Source: JACQHM01 sp964535215
Lineage (GTDB): Bacteria > Methylomirabilota > Methylomirabilia > Methylomirabilales > JACQHM01
Length of the DNA: 64,000 bases
Assembly (NCBI GenBank): GCA_964535215.1
Contig: CAZHST010000003.1
Coordinates: 1-64,000, forward strand
Direction: 5' to 3'
Shown piece after piece: positions 7,229 through 16,180 of this stretch. The notes under the pieces were generated by a model. It made no database searches and had not been told where the DNA came from. It saw nothing but the letters and a program-made list of their open reading frames with translations. A program made the translations under genes and the position numbers. Position 1 is the stretch's first letter. Every line of letters starts with the position of its first letter.

Positions 7229-10200
7229 CTAGCGGGCGAAGAGGCCGGCGAGGAGGCCGATGAGGGACGTCACCTTTCCTCTCGCCCACTCAAGGGGCCG
7301 GGTCCAGACCAGCCGGGGGACCACGACCTTCAGGTCCCGGAGGTCGTCGAAGAGGGAGTAGATGACCGGTGTAGCCAGAAGGGTGATCAGGAGGGCCATC
7401 GCCTGCCCGCCCACGACTACCGTCGCCAGGGCCGCCCGGGAGGCCGAGCCGTCCCCCTTGCTAAGCGCCATGGGGAGGAGGCCGGCGATGATGGCCAGGG
7501 TCGTCATGAGGATCGGCCGGAGCCTGGCCCGGTCTGCCTGAAGCTGGGCCTCGTAGCGGGGCATCCCCCTCGCCCGAAGCGTGTTCGTGTAGTCCACCTG
7601 GAGGATGGCGTTCTTCTTCACAACCCCCATGAGGAGGAACAACCCCATGATGCTGTAGATGTTGAAGCTGGTCCTCCACAGGATGAGGCTTAAGAGGCCG
7701 AAGGGGATGGCGAGGAACATCGAGACCATGATGGTGATCGGGTGGATGAAGCTCTCGAACTGGGCGGCCAGGACCATGTAGATGAAGGCGAGGCTTAAGA
7801 AGAAGGCGATGATGAAGTTCGAAAAGGCCTCGGCCATGATCTTGGCCCGTCCGATGTGGATGGTACTGTACTGGGGGGGGAGGTTCAGGTCCTTCACGAC
7901 CGCGTTCGCCTCGGCGATGGCCTCCCCCAGCACCTTCCCGTACAGGTTGGCAACGATCATGACCTGCCGCTCCTGGGCGTAACGGTCAATCTGGCCGGGG
8001 CTCCGCCCCACCTCCAGGGTCGTGACGTTGTCGAGCTTCACCAGACGGCCGTCCTTGGAGGGGATCGTAAGCTGGGAGATGACACCCGGATCCTTCCGGT
8101 AGTCGGCCAAGAGCCGGAGCCTGACGTCGTACTGCTCCCCTCCTTCCCGATAGAACGTCACCTTCTCCCCTCCGACCATGGTCCGGAGACTGGAGGCGAT
8201 GGCCTCGACCCTCACCCCCAGGTCCGACGCCTTCTTCCGGTCAACCCGGACCTGGACCTCGGGCTGCCGCTGGACCTGGGCGGTGTCCACGTCCACGAAC
8301 CCCGGGATGGCGCTCAGCCGTTTGATGATGGTCTGCGAGTATTCATCCAGCTTCTGGAGATCGGGGCCCCTTAAGATCATGTTGAACTCCGTCTGCCGGA
8401 ACCCGCCCCCCTGGACGAGGCTGATGTTCTGAACGCTCACCCGAAGGTCCGGGTACCTCTTCAAGAGCCGCCGGGCCTCCTGCATGATCTCGGCTTGACT
8501 CCGCTCCCTCTCCCGAATCGGCTTCAGGGCCACGTAGATGGAGGCATCGGTGACGCTACTCCTGGAGAGCCCTTTCACGCCGATCGTGGTGAAGAGGTGG
8601 GTGACCTCGGGGATCGTTCGAAGATCCGCCTCGATCTTTTGGAGGATCTGGTCGCTCCGCTCCAGAGAAGAGCCGGGGGGGGTCTCCACGATGACCTCGA
8701 ACTCGCTCATGTCATCGTTGACGATCAGCTCCGGCCGCATGAACCTGAAGAGCCAGAAGGTCGAGAGGAAGACGGCAAGGGCAAGCAAGAGGACGATGGC
8801 CCGATGCTTAAGACACCAGACGAGAAGCTTTTCGTAGCCCCGCTCCAGGAAGGCGTAGAAGCCCGTCGCCTTCGAGGCTGGCTGATGACCGGGGGACCCC
8901 ATGTTTCCAGGGTTGGCTGGTTTAAGCATCCGGGAGCTGAGCATGGGGGTTAAGGTGAAGGCCACCAGCAGGGAGATCAGGATGGCAAACGTGGCCGTCA
9001 GGCCCATGCTCTTCCAGAACCGGCCCACCAGGCCACCCATGAAGGCCACCGGGAGGAAGATGACGACCAAGGAGAGGGTCGTGGCCATGACGGCCAGGGC
9101 GATCTCCCTGGTCCCGGTCACGGCCGCCTCCCTCGGGGGTCGCCCTTCCTCCTCCATATGACGGAAGATGTTCTCCAGGACGATGATGGCGTCGTCAATG
9201 ACGATCCCGGTTGAGAAGGAGAGGGCCACCATCGTGATGTTGTTCAGGGTGAAGCCGGCGTACCGCATCACGGTGAAGGTGGCAATGATGGAGGTAGGGA
9301 TCGAGAGGGCGGCGATGAAGGCCGGCCTGAGCCTCCCCACAACCAGGAAGAGGACGAAGGTGATCAGGGTGCACAGGACGCTCACCTTCAACAGAAGGGC
9401 CGGATCCCCTTTGAAGAAGGTCAGGGCGAGGGCGCCGAAGATCCCTCCGAGGACCACCTTCTCCATCAGCTTCAGGTTCCCGATGAAGAGGGCCACGATC
9501 AGGCTGGCCAAAAGCCCGCCCAAGATCAGGTGGTCCTGCACCTCCTCGATGGCCCTCCGGATGAACCGGGACTGGTCCCGGACGACCTGGAGCTTGATGT
9601 CGGCAGGAAGGGTCCGCTGGATCTCTTGAAGCTTCGCCTTCACCCGATCCACGACCTGGACCGTGTTGGTCCCGGACTGCTTCCGGATCAGGAGGGAGAT
9701 GGCGTTTTGACTGTCCAGGCGGGAGAGGGTCCGGGGTTCCTCCTCCCCGTCCACCACCTGTCCGATGTCCCGGAGCCGAACGGGCGCCCCCTTGTAGTCG
9801 GCGACGATCAGGTCGTGAAAGTCCTCGACCCTCTCGATCCTCCCCAGGGTCCTGAGGCCCTGCTCGCTCAGCTTCCAGGTGATCCGCCCGCCGGGAACCT
9901 CGATGTTCTGGCGCTGGAGGGCCTCCTTGACCTGCTGGATGGAGAGGTTGTAGGCGGTGAGCCGGTCGGGGTCCACAAAGACCTGGATCTCCCGCTTCCG
10001 ATCCCCGACCAGGGTGACCTGCCCGATGTCCTTCACCGTCTCCAACTGGCGCTTGATCCGCTTGTCGGCGATCTCGGTGATCTCCCGGGGCGATCGTTTT
10101 CCCGAGACGACGACGGCCATGATAGGGGCCGCATCGGGGTCGAACTTCTCGATGATCGGGGCCTCGGTGCCGAGAGGGAACTCGCCGACGACGGTGGCCA

Positions 10201-10534
10201 CCTTGTCCCGGACCTCGTTGGCCGCCACGTCGGCGTCCTTCTCCAGGATGAAGACGGCAATCACCTGGGACTGGCCCTCGATGGAGGTGGACCGGAGCTC
10301 GTCCAGGCCGCTGATGGTGTTCACCACCTCCTCGATCTTCTTTGTGATCTGGGTCTCCACCTCCTCGGGGCTCGCCCCGGGGAGACGGGTGGTGATGGTG
10401 ATGGTGGGGAGGTCCACCTTAGGGAAGAGGTCGAGGCCCAATTTCAGGAAGGAGGCCGTCCCCAGGACGACGAGGGAGAAGATCAGCATCGTCGTAAAGA
10501 CCGGCCGCCTGATACAGATCTCGGGTAACGACAT
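7229..10534 (-). CDS. RND multidrug efflux transporter (HAE1/AcrB type)
   Basis: 1101 aa from the ATG at 10534 (AAGGAGG five bases before); a GTG at 10540 is also possible. The start MSLPEICIRRPVFTTML is the classic RND N-terminus. Two periplasmic loops, and TM4 with GIVIDDAIIVLENI, follow; the second half carries IAIAxxLLPMALSKGDG-type TM10-11 sequence. It exports hydrophobic drugs or lipids with proton import, together with the adaptor encoded immediately upstream. No TolC-like channel lies in the window. Odd: about 45 extra residues with two hydrophobic stretches (about residues 358-405) are inserted between TM2 and TM3, making it longer than the usual 1020-1050 aa. Confidence 0.93.
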   Translation of the reverse strand: MSLPEICIRRPVFTTMLIFSLVVLGTASFLKLGLDLFPKVDLPTITITTRLPGASPEEVETQITKKIEEVVNTISGLDELRSTSIEGQSQVIAVFILEKDADVAANEVRDKVATVVGEFPLGTEAPIIEKFDPDAAPIMAVVVSGKRSPREITEIADKRIKRQLETVKDIGQVTLVGDRKREIQVFVDPDRLTAYNLSIQQVKEALQRQNIEVPGGRITWKLSEQGLRTLGRIERVEDFHDLIVADYKGAPVRLRDIGQVVDGEEEPRTLSRLDSQNAISLLIRKQSGTNTVQVVDRVKAKLQEIQRTLPADIKLQVVRDQSRFIRRAIEEVQDHLILGGLLASLIVALFIGNLKLMEKVVLGGIFGALALTFFKGDPALLLKVSVLCTLITFVLFLVVGRLRPAFIAALSIPTSIIATFTVMRYAGFTLNNITMVALSFSTGIVIDDAIIVLENIFRHMEEEGRPPREAAVTGTREIALAVMATTLSLVVIFLPVAFMGGLVGRFWKSMGLTATFAILISLLVAFTLTPMLSSRMLKPANPGNMGSPGHQPASKATGFYAFLERGYEKLLVWCLKHRAIVLLLALAVFLSTFWLFRFMRPELIVNDDMSEFEVIVETPPGSSLERSDQILQKIEADLRTIPEVTHLFTTIGVKGLSRSSVTDASIYVALKPIRERERSQAEIMQEARRLLKRYPDLRVSVQNISLVQGGGFRQTEFNMILRGPDLQKLDEYSQTIIKRLSAIPGFVDVDTAQVQRQPEVQVRVDRKKASDLGVRVEAIASSLRTMVGGEKVTFYREGGEQYDVRLRLLADYRKDPGVISQLTIPSKDGRLVKLDNVTTLEVGRSPGQIDRYAQERQVMIVANLYGKVLGEAIAEANAVVKDLNLPPQYSTIHIGRAKIMAEAFSNFIIAFFLSLAFIYMVLAAQFESFIHPITIMVSMFLAIPFGLLSLILWRTSFNIYSIMGLFLLMGVVKKNAILQVDYTNTLRARGMPRYEAQLQADRARLRPILMTTLAIIAGLLPMALSKGDGSASRAALATVVVGGQAMALLITLLATPVIYSLFDDLRDLKVVVPRLVWTRPLEWARGKVTSLIGLLAGLFAR

Positions 10535-10536
10535 CT

Positions 10537-11898
10537 TCACCTCCTTTTCTCGGCCGGCTTTCCGGGTTCTTCCGGGTGCTCCGGCCTCCCACCTTCCACC
10601 CTCTGGACCTTGGCCCCGTCGAAGAGCTGGGCCAACGACGAGGTCGCCACCCGCTCCCCGACCTTCACCCCTTCGACGATCTCCACCATCCCGTTCTCTC
10701 TCAGACCCGTCTTCACCTGCCGCTCCTGAACGGTGCCATCGGCGACGACGAAGACCTTGGTGATCCCCACGAAGTAGTAGAGGGCCTGCTCGGGGATGAA
10801 CGGGACCCCTTGCTCCCTCCGGGTGAGGATCTTGGCCTTGGCGAAGGAGCCGGGCTTCAAGAGACCCCGCTCGTTCGGCACCTCCGCTTCGATCGGAAAG
10901 GTCCGGGTCTCCTCTTCCACCGCCGGGCCTACCCGGGTCACCCTTCCCTGAAACGCCCGGCCCGGGTAAGCCTCCACCTCCACCTGGACCCCCTGGCCGA
11001 CCTTCACCTCCCCCGCGAACCGCTCGGGGACCTGGGCCTTGAGTTTTAAGGGATGATCGCGGACGATGGCGAAGAGCTTGGTCGCCTGCATCCCCCCGCC
11101 GACGATGAACTCCCCCACCGACACGAAGCGCCCTTTGACCACCCCCGAGATGGGAGACCGGATCACCGTGTCGGCCAGGGCCTTCTGCTGAAGGCTGACA
11201 GCCGCCCGGGCCTCCTCCACGGCGGCCTCGGCGTTCTTCACCGCCTGGAGGTCGCTTGCGTGCTGGGCCTCAGCCGACCGGAGGGAAGCCACTGCCACAT
11301 CGTACTGGGTCCTGGCTTGATCCCGCTCCCGCTCCGAGACCGCCCCCTCGGCGAACAGCCCCTCGAAGCGTTTGAGGTTCACCTTGGCGTCCTCCAGGAC
11401 GGCCTGGGCCCGCTCCACGTTGGCCGAAGAGGCAAGGGCCACCGCCTTCGCCCGCTCCAGGGCCTTCTCGGCGGCTGAAAGGGTGGCCTCGGCCCGGTCG
11501 AGTTTTAATCGAAACTCCCGCTGATCCAGCCGAAGGAGGACCTGTCCCTTCTTGACCCGGTCACCCAAGTCGGCCATGAAGGCTTCGACAACCCCGGAGA
11601 CCTCCGCGGTGACGGTCACCTCTTCATCCGGCGCGAGGGTCCCCACGGCCTCGACCGTCCGTTGCACATCCCGGGCGACAACGGGAGCGGCCGTGATCCG
11701 GATCACCGGCTCACCCCCGGGATTCGCCGCCTTGGCCGGCTTCTCCTGGGAACATCCAACGGCCAGGAAGACCGCACTGATCAGGACCGGAACCAGCCCC
11801 CAAAGCCGCCCGGCATCCGGCATGCGGCGTTTGGGATCCCCGACTCCCCGCATGAAAGGGGCCGAGCCTTGAAGCGTGAAAGGTCTCACGGGTCTCAT
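10537..11898 (-). CDS. RND periplasmic adaptor lipoprotein (membrane fusion protein)
   Basis: About 453 aa from the ATG at 11898, which has GAGG nine bases upstream; starts at 11934, 11853 or 11823 remain possible. The mature part is preceded by a lipobox, AVFLAVGC. Then come a barrel-sandwich/lipoyl half (VTAEVSGVVEAFMADLGDRV), a long alpha-hairpin (DRAEATLSAAEKALERAKAV...), the second lipoyl half (VIRSPISGVVKGRFVSVGEF) and a beta-barrel/membrane-proximal domain. It links the RND pump to an outer-membrane channel. Its stop is 2 bp before the pump's ATG, so the two are one translationally coupled operon. Confidence 0.9.
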   Translation of the reverse strand: MRPVRPFTLQGSAPFMRGVGDPKRRMPDAGRLWGLVPVLISAVFLAVGCSQEKPAKAANPGGEPVIRITAAPVVARDVQRTVEAVGTLAPDEEVTVTAEVSGVVEAFMADLGDRVKKGQVLLRLDQREFRLKLDRAEATLSAAEKALERAKAVALASSANVERAQAVLEDAKVNLKRFEGLFAEGAVSERERDQARTQYDVAVASLRSAEAQHASDLQAVKNAEAAVEEARAAVSLQQKALADTVIRSPISGVVKGRFVSVGEFIVGGGMQATKLFAIVRDHPLKLKAQVPERFAGEVKVGQGVQVEVEAYPGRAFQGRVTRVGPAVEEETRTFPIEAEVPNERGLLKPGSFAKAKILTRREQGVPFIPEQALYYFVGITKVFVVADGTVQERQVKTGLRENGMVEIVEGVKVGERVATSSLAQLFDGAKVQRVEGGRPEHPEEPGKPAEKRR

Positions 11899-11963
11899 AA
11901 GGTGATTCCTCGGGGAAAGAGGTTTGCCCATCACACGTCATCTTAGAAAGTGCGGACTTACTC

Positions 11964-11992
11964 ACTATAAATAACCAAGAGAATCCTGTCAA
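11964..11992 (-). promoter_or_regulatory. Strong sigma70-type promoter of the RND operon
   Basis: Minus strand: TTGACA (11992-11987), 17-bp spacer, TATAGT (11969-11964). Both boxes are near consensus and the first adaptor start candidates lie 30-65 bp downstream. Confidence 0.7.
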
Positions 11993-12025
11993 GTAAAGGC
12001 GGGCCTCGGCGATGAACCTGAACCA

Positions 12026-13309
12026 TTACGCCACCCCTCCATCAGGGCCATGCTCCCTATCCAGGACCGGGGTGCGCCCCGCCCTGACTAGGCGGGGCAG
12101 GTAGGCGGTGAACCAGGAGGCCCCCAGCAAACAGAGAACGCCTCCGAGGGCGACGGTCCCCGGTGCCCCGATCTCCTGGGCAAGGACCCCGGCCAGCAGG
12201 CTCCCGATCGGGGCCAACCCCATCAAGGTCATCGCATAGAAGCTCATGAGCCGTCCCCGGAGCCCGTCCGGGACCACCGATTGAAGGAAGGTGTTCGTGG
12301 AGGTGAGCTGAATCATCATCCCCGCCCCTGCCGCGACCAAGAGGAGCGCGGCCAACCAGAGGGTCCGGGAGAACGAGAAGAGGATCAAGCTCGCCCCGAA
12401 GAGACCCGCCGCCCGTGGGGCCGATCGTTCCAGCCCCTTGGACCCCTTCCGCCGGGCCATGTGGAGGGCCCCGGCCAGGGCTCCACCCCCAGCAGCCCCC
12501 ATGAGGATTCCAAAGGCTTCGGGCCCGCCGTGGAGGGTCTCGGCGGCGAAGATCGGCATCACCACCGCGAAGGGTGTTCCGACAAGGCTGACCAGGCCGA
12601 GAAGAAGCAACAGGCCTCGGACGTGGGGCGTGCGGACCACGTAGCTGATCCCTTCCCTTAAATAGGCGCCCGTCGAAAGGGCCCGCCCCCAACCAGGGCG
12701 GGGGGGGACCCTCATGACCAGGAGGCCAGCGATCACGGCCAGAAAGCTTAAGCCGTTCAGGAGGAAGCAGAGACCCTCACCGAAGGCCCCGACGAGGGCC
12801 CCGGCCAGGGCCGGTCCTGCGAGACGAGCCCCGTTAAACGTCGCCGAGTTCAACGCGATGGCGTTTATCAGATCCTCCTCCCCGACCATCTCAACGATGA
12901 AGGCCTGGCGGGCAGGGATGTCGAAGGCCGTGATGATGCCGAGCCCTAAGGAGAGGGTGAAAAGCTGCCAGATCTGGATCCAGCCACCCAAGGTTAGGAG
13001 GGCCAGGAGGAAGGCCTGCAGCATGGCCAGCGTCTGCGTCGCGAGGATGACCCGACGACGGGAGAATCGGTCGGCCACGATCCCGGGAAGGGGTCCCAGG
13101 GCTAAGAGGGGAAACTGGCCGGAGAAGCTCACAAGTCCGAGAAGGAAGGGGGAACCGGTCAACCGGTACACAAGCCAGCTCTGGGCCATGCTTTGCATCC
13201 AGGTGCCGGTCAGGGAGATCAATTGACCGACAAGGAAGAGGCGGAAGTTCCGATGCTTGACCGCCCGAAGGGCAAAGGGAAGCCGAAGGTTCACCATCCA
13301 GGATCCCAT
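12026..13309 (-). CDS. MFS exporter (MFS_3 / EntS-like family)
   Basis: 427 aa with about 12 hydrophobic segments. The start (FALRAVKHRNFRLFLVGQLISLTGTWMQSMAQSW in parts) is typical of the MFS_3 family, which includes the enterobactin exporter EntS and several drug exporters. The loop 2-3 motif is GIVADRFSRRRVI. Near the middle PARQAFIVEMV and NAIALNSATFNGARLAGPA match the family's conserved helix 4-5 region. Substrate is unknown; siderophore or drug export are plausible. The downstream-facing RND promoter region separates it from the efflux operon. An ATG at 13297 is an alternative start. Confidence 0.88.
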   Translation of the reverse strand: MGSWMVNLRLPFALRAVKHRNFRLFLVGQLISLTGTWMQSMAQSWLVYRLTGSPFLLGLVSFSGQFPLLALGPLPGIVADRFSRRRVILATQTLAMLQAFLLALLTLGGWIQIWQLFTLSLGLGIITAFDIPARQAFIVEMVGEEDLINAIALNSATFNGARLAGPALAGALVGAFGEGLCFLLNGLSFLAVIAGLLVMRVPPRPGWGRALSTGAYLREGISYVVRTPHVRGLLLLLGLVSLVGTPFAVVMPIFAAETLHGGPEAFGILMGAAGGGALAGALHMARRKGSKGLERSAPRAAGLFGASLILFSFSRTLWLAALLLVAAGAGMMIQLTSTNTFLQSVVPDGLRGRLMSFYAMTLMGLAPIGSLLAGVLAQEIGAPGTVALGGVLCLLGASWFTAYLPRLVRAGRTPVLDREHGPDGGVA

Positions 13310-13374
13310 CCCCGGGTTTCGCCAAGGACCCCCCCAAAGGCCGGGCCGTACCCTCGGAAGAGACGCACCGGTTC

Positions 13375-15252
13375 CTACTCCTGTTCAGGAGGAAGCTCGA
13401 AGGTGATGAGGAGGTTGTCAAGGCGACTCAACGAGAGCAGGTTCCCACCGGCCGCCACGGTGATCAGTTGCTTCCCGTTGGCGAGGAAGGTCATCGGGGC
13501 AGCGTTCACCCCTCCCTTCGTATGGAAGCGGAACAGCTCCACCCCCGTTGTCGCCTCGAGGGCCACAAAGGCCCCCCCGGTAGGGGTCCCTTCGCCGTAG
13601 AAGACCAGGCCACCAGCGGTCACCAAGGCCCCTCCTACCAGGGGCCATGAGGTCTGCTTCTGCCACCGGCGGGTTCCGGTCTCCACATCAATGGCCGTGA
13701 AGGTCCCTGCCCGCCGCACCAGCCGGGGGAAGGCGATGCCGCCGAAGGAGAGCTGACCAGGCGTAGGCTCTTCCTCCGGGATCGCGGTAAACCTTGCCGG
13801 CTCGACAAGCCCCGAGATGAAGGCCAGCCCCAGGCCCGGATGAAGGGCCACCGGGGACCATTCGGACCCTCCCCGGTTGCCCGGGTTGACGAAAACTCCC
13901 CCAGGGGCCGGGGGGGTGAAGATCGGCTGATCCCCCCGCCTCGACGGCTCCCCCGGCCGCCGAAAGGGGACAAACTGCTGCCCGGCTCCACAGACGGGCT
14001 GGGTCGGTGAGGTGATCTCAGGCATGCCATCGGGGGCCACGACATCGGAGGCAGGCACGGGGGTTTCCGGACAGGGGAAGAGGGGCACCCCGGTCCCCCG
14101 GTCCAGGATGTAGAAGAACCCTGTCTTCCCCGCCTGGCCCACGGCCGGCTTCCCCCCGACCTCGAACAGGACGGGAGGGCTGGTCGCGTCATAATCCCAG
14201 ATATCGTGGTGGACTTCCTGGAAGTGCCAGACCCGTTCCCCGGTCCGGACGTCCAGGGCCACGATCGAGTCCGTAAAGAGGTTGTCCCCAGCCCGGTGCG
14301 TCCCGTCCAGGACCGGACTGGGGTTCCCGACGGCGATGAAGAGGCGGCCGGTGGAAGGGTCATAGGCCGGGGTCATCCAGACCGATCCCCCACCCCGGAA
14401 GAAAGGATCGGCAAAGGGGTCCGGCGGCAGGATCATCGGCCAGGTGTCCCCCCCGAACTCCCCAGGCAAAGGGATGGTGAAGAACCGCCAGAGGAGATCC
14501 CCGGTCAAGGCATCATACGCCGTCACAAAGCCCCGGGTCTCATACTCGGCCCCCGAGACCCCCACGATCACGATATCCTTCCCCTCCGTCACTCCCCCCG
14601 GTGGGAGATTGACCCTTGGGATGAAAAGGGGGACCATCGTCAGGCTGAAGCCGGCGGTATTGTCGGCGACGGTGACAGAGCCGGGAGGACCCAGGCCATC
14701 CTGAAAACCGGCAACCGGTTGACCCGTTGCCGCGTGGAGGGCCCACAAGCGGGCATCCAGCGTCGCCAGATACACCCGGGACTCAAACACGCCGGGAGCG
14801 ACCTCAACCCGCCCGAAGGCCACGCCGCGGTTACTTCTGGCACAGCAGAGCTTGAGGGGACTCCGGAGGGGGGTGGAAAACTCCCAGAGCTTTCCACCAG
14901 TGGTCGCATCCAGGGCGAGGGCGCGATCCCTGGGGGACGTGACGAACATAACGGCATCAAGAGCCGGAAGACCTGCCTCGCTTCCCCTGACGACGAGGGG
15001 GGTCATCTCCAGGGAGGCCCCCAGCTCCCCGGCATCGGGGATCGGAAAGGTCCACCTGACCCGCAGGTTCCTGACGTTCCTTCGGTTCACCTGGTGAAGC
15101 CGGGAGAACCGCTGGTTGTTGAAGCTCCCGCCGTAGGTCGGCCAGTCGTCTTGAGGGTTCTGGGTCAGATCGAGGGCCTGCGCGGGACCGGCGAGCGCCC
15201 CGGCGAGGATCACGCCCACGCTGAGCCGCCTGATGAAAGGATCCAGCTTCAC
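13375..15252 (-). CDS. Periplasmic PQQ-dependent alcohol dehydrogenase-like quinoprotein
   Basis: 625 aa from a GTG at 15252, which is followed by a signal peptide (RRLSVGVILAGALAGPAQA) and preceded by a G-rich ribosome site; frames extending to 15441 have no signal peptide. Eight-bladed PQQ propeller features: DWPTYGGSFNNQRFS at the N-terminus, vicinal Cys-Cys in KLCCARSNRGVAFG (as in methanol dehydrogenase), AYDPSTGRLFIAVGNPSP and HHDIWDYDATSPP, where the first Asp is the expected catalytic base. No cytochrome c domain (CxxCH) is present, so electrons would leave through a separate carrier; the cupredoxin gene 13 bp upstream is the obvious candidate. Substrate is unknown. Confidence 0.85.
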   Translation of the reverse strand: MKLDPFIRRLSVGVILAGALAGPAQALDLTQNPQDDWPTYGGSFNNQRFSRLHQVNRRNVRNLRVRWTFPIPDAGELGASLEMTPLVVRGSEAGLPALDAVMFVTSPRDRALALDATTGGKLWEFSTPLRSPLKLCCARSNRGVAFGRVEVAPGVFESRVYLATLDARLWALHAATGQPVAGFQDGLGPPGSVTVADNTAGFSLTMVPLFIPRVNLPPGGVTEGKDIVIVGVSGAEYETRGFVTAYDALTGDLLWRFFTIPLPGEFGGDTWPMILPPDPFADPFFRGGGSVWMTPAYDPSTGRLFIAVGNPSPVLDGTHRAGDNLFTDSIVALDVRTGERVWHFQEVHHDIWDYDATSPPVLFEVGGKPAVGQAGKTGFFYILDRGTGVPLFPCPETPVPASDVVAPDGMPEITSPTQPVCGAGQQFVPFRRPGEPSRRGDQPIFTPPAPGGVFVNPGNRGGSEWSPVALHPGLGLAFISGLVEPARFTAIPEEEPTPGQLSFGGIAFPRLVRRAGTFTAIDVETGTRRWQKQTSWPLVGGALVTAGGLVFYGEGTPTGGAFVALEATTGVELFRFHTKGGVNAAPMTFLANGKQLITVAAGGNLLSLSRLDNLLITFELPPEQE

Positions 15253-15265
15253 GACTTTACCCCCC

Positions 15266-15942
15266 TCATCTCGCCACAACAACAGCCGGGCCCCGAAAGG
15301 AGGCTGGCCCCTGGCCGCTGACATCCTCCACCACATAGTAGTACCGGGTGCCGGGAACGATCCCCGCATCGGTAAACGTGTACTCCGATTCTCCCCGGAG
15401 ATCGCCCTGAACGGGGACCAGGGTATCGGTGACCTGGACAAATTCCTCCCCCCACCCGGTACTCCGCAGCACGTGAAAGCCCAACCGGCCGCTTTTGCCC
15501 CCGACCCTCCACCGGAGGACCACCCGGCCCTCTTCGGCCGACGCGGTGAAAAGCTGGGAGGTCGGGGTGGCGGCCTCGTTTACGATCACCGTCCCCACCA
15601 TGCCAAAAGCCCGGTGGGGAATACAAAAATAAGGAAACTCCCCGGGCATGGTGAAGGTGAACTCGAAGGACTCCCCCGGACGCAACCAGTGGTTTGGCCT
15701 GGTCCCGGAGTTGAAGCCGGCCTGCCGATCCCGTCGTCTCTCAGCCGTTGCGGTGTGTCGCAGGCCCCCCGAACTCGTGTTGATCCACCGGACCGTGTCC
15801 CCCACGGTGATGGTCACGACGGGGGGTCAAAGGTCAGCCCGTTCGTCATCTGCACCTCGACCACCGTCTGGGTCATGCCCCTCGCCGGGTGCAGGAGGAC
15901 CAGGAAGGCCATGGCCAGTGTCAAGCTCCCCTCTCTCCTCAT
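15266..15942 (-). pseudogene. Secreted cupredoxin with C-terminal FnIII-like domain, frameshifted in a G6 run
   Basis: The first part starts at an ATG at 15942 (GAGGT upstream), with a signal peptide (LTLAMAFLVLLHPARG) and VEVQMTNGLTFDPPS, then stops at TGA. The continuation is in another frame: MTITVGDTVRWINTS and a plastocyanin-like fold with copper ligands His (GGLRHTATA), Cys, His and Met in YFCIPHRAFGM. Adding one base to the run of six G (15821-15826 on the plus strand) restores FDPPVVTITVGDTVRW exactly. After the cupredoxin come about 90 aa resembling a fibronectin type III domain. It would pass electrons to or from the quinoprotein encoded next. A sequencing or assembly error is as likely as a true mutation; GTG or ATG re-initiation would give a leaderless, misplaced protein. 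Confidence 0.8.
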
Positions 15943-15971
15943 GGCTGCACCTCGCTTCTTAGAGCCTGTTT

Positions 15972-16038
15972 TGTTACAAGATGTCAGTTTCTTACTCTTT
16001 GTAAGACAAGCTATAACGCACCAGCTCCTCTCTGTCAA
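15972..16038 (-). promoter_or_regulatory. Promoter of the cupredoxin-quinoprotein operon with downstream inverted repeat
   Basis: Minus strand: TTGACA (16038-16033), 17-bp spacer, TATAGC (16015-16010). Just downstream (16008-15972) imperfect inverted half-sites CTTGTCTTAC / GTAAGA and CTTGTAAC / GTTACAAG surround the expected transcription start, suggesting a repressor or activator site. Confidence 0.55.
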
Positions 16039-16180
16039 GGGGCCCATAACCCGCTACGCCGATTGACAGAAGCTCTGGACCAGGGTCTCTTGCACGGGGC
16101 CCGAAAGGAGCAGGCACCATCAGCTGCCCCAGCCCTTCCATGACCCTGGGCCCAGCATTTGCCAGGTTGCTCAGGAGGCC

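Noticed and set aside
13375..15252. WDYD motif taken as proof of a lanthanide enzyme
   Set aside because: The same D-x-D spacing occurs in membrane glucose dehydrogenases that use calcium or magnesium, so it is only suggestive.
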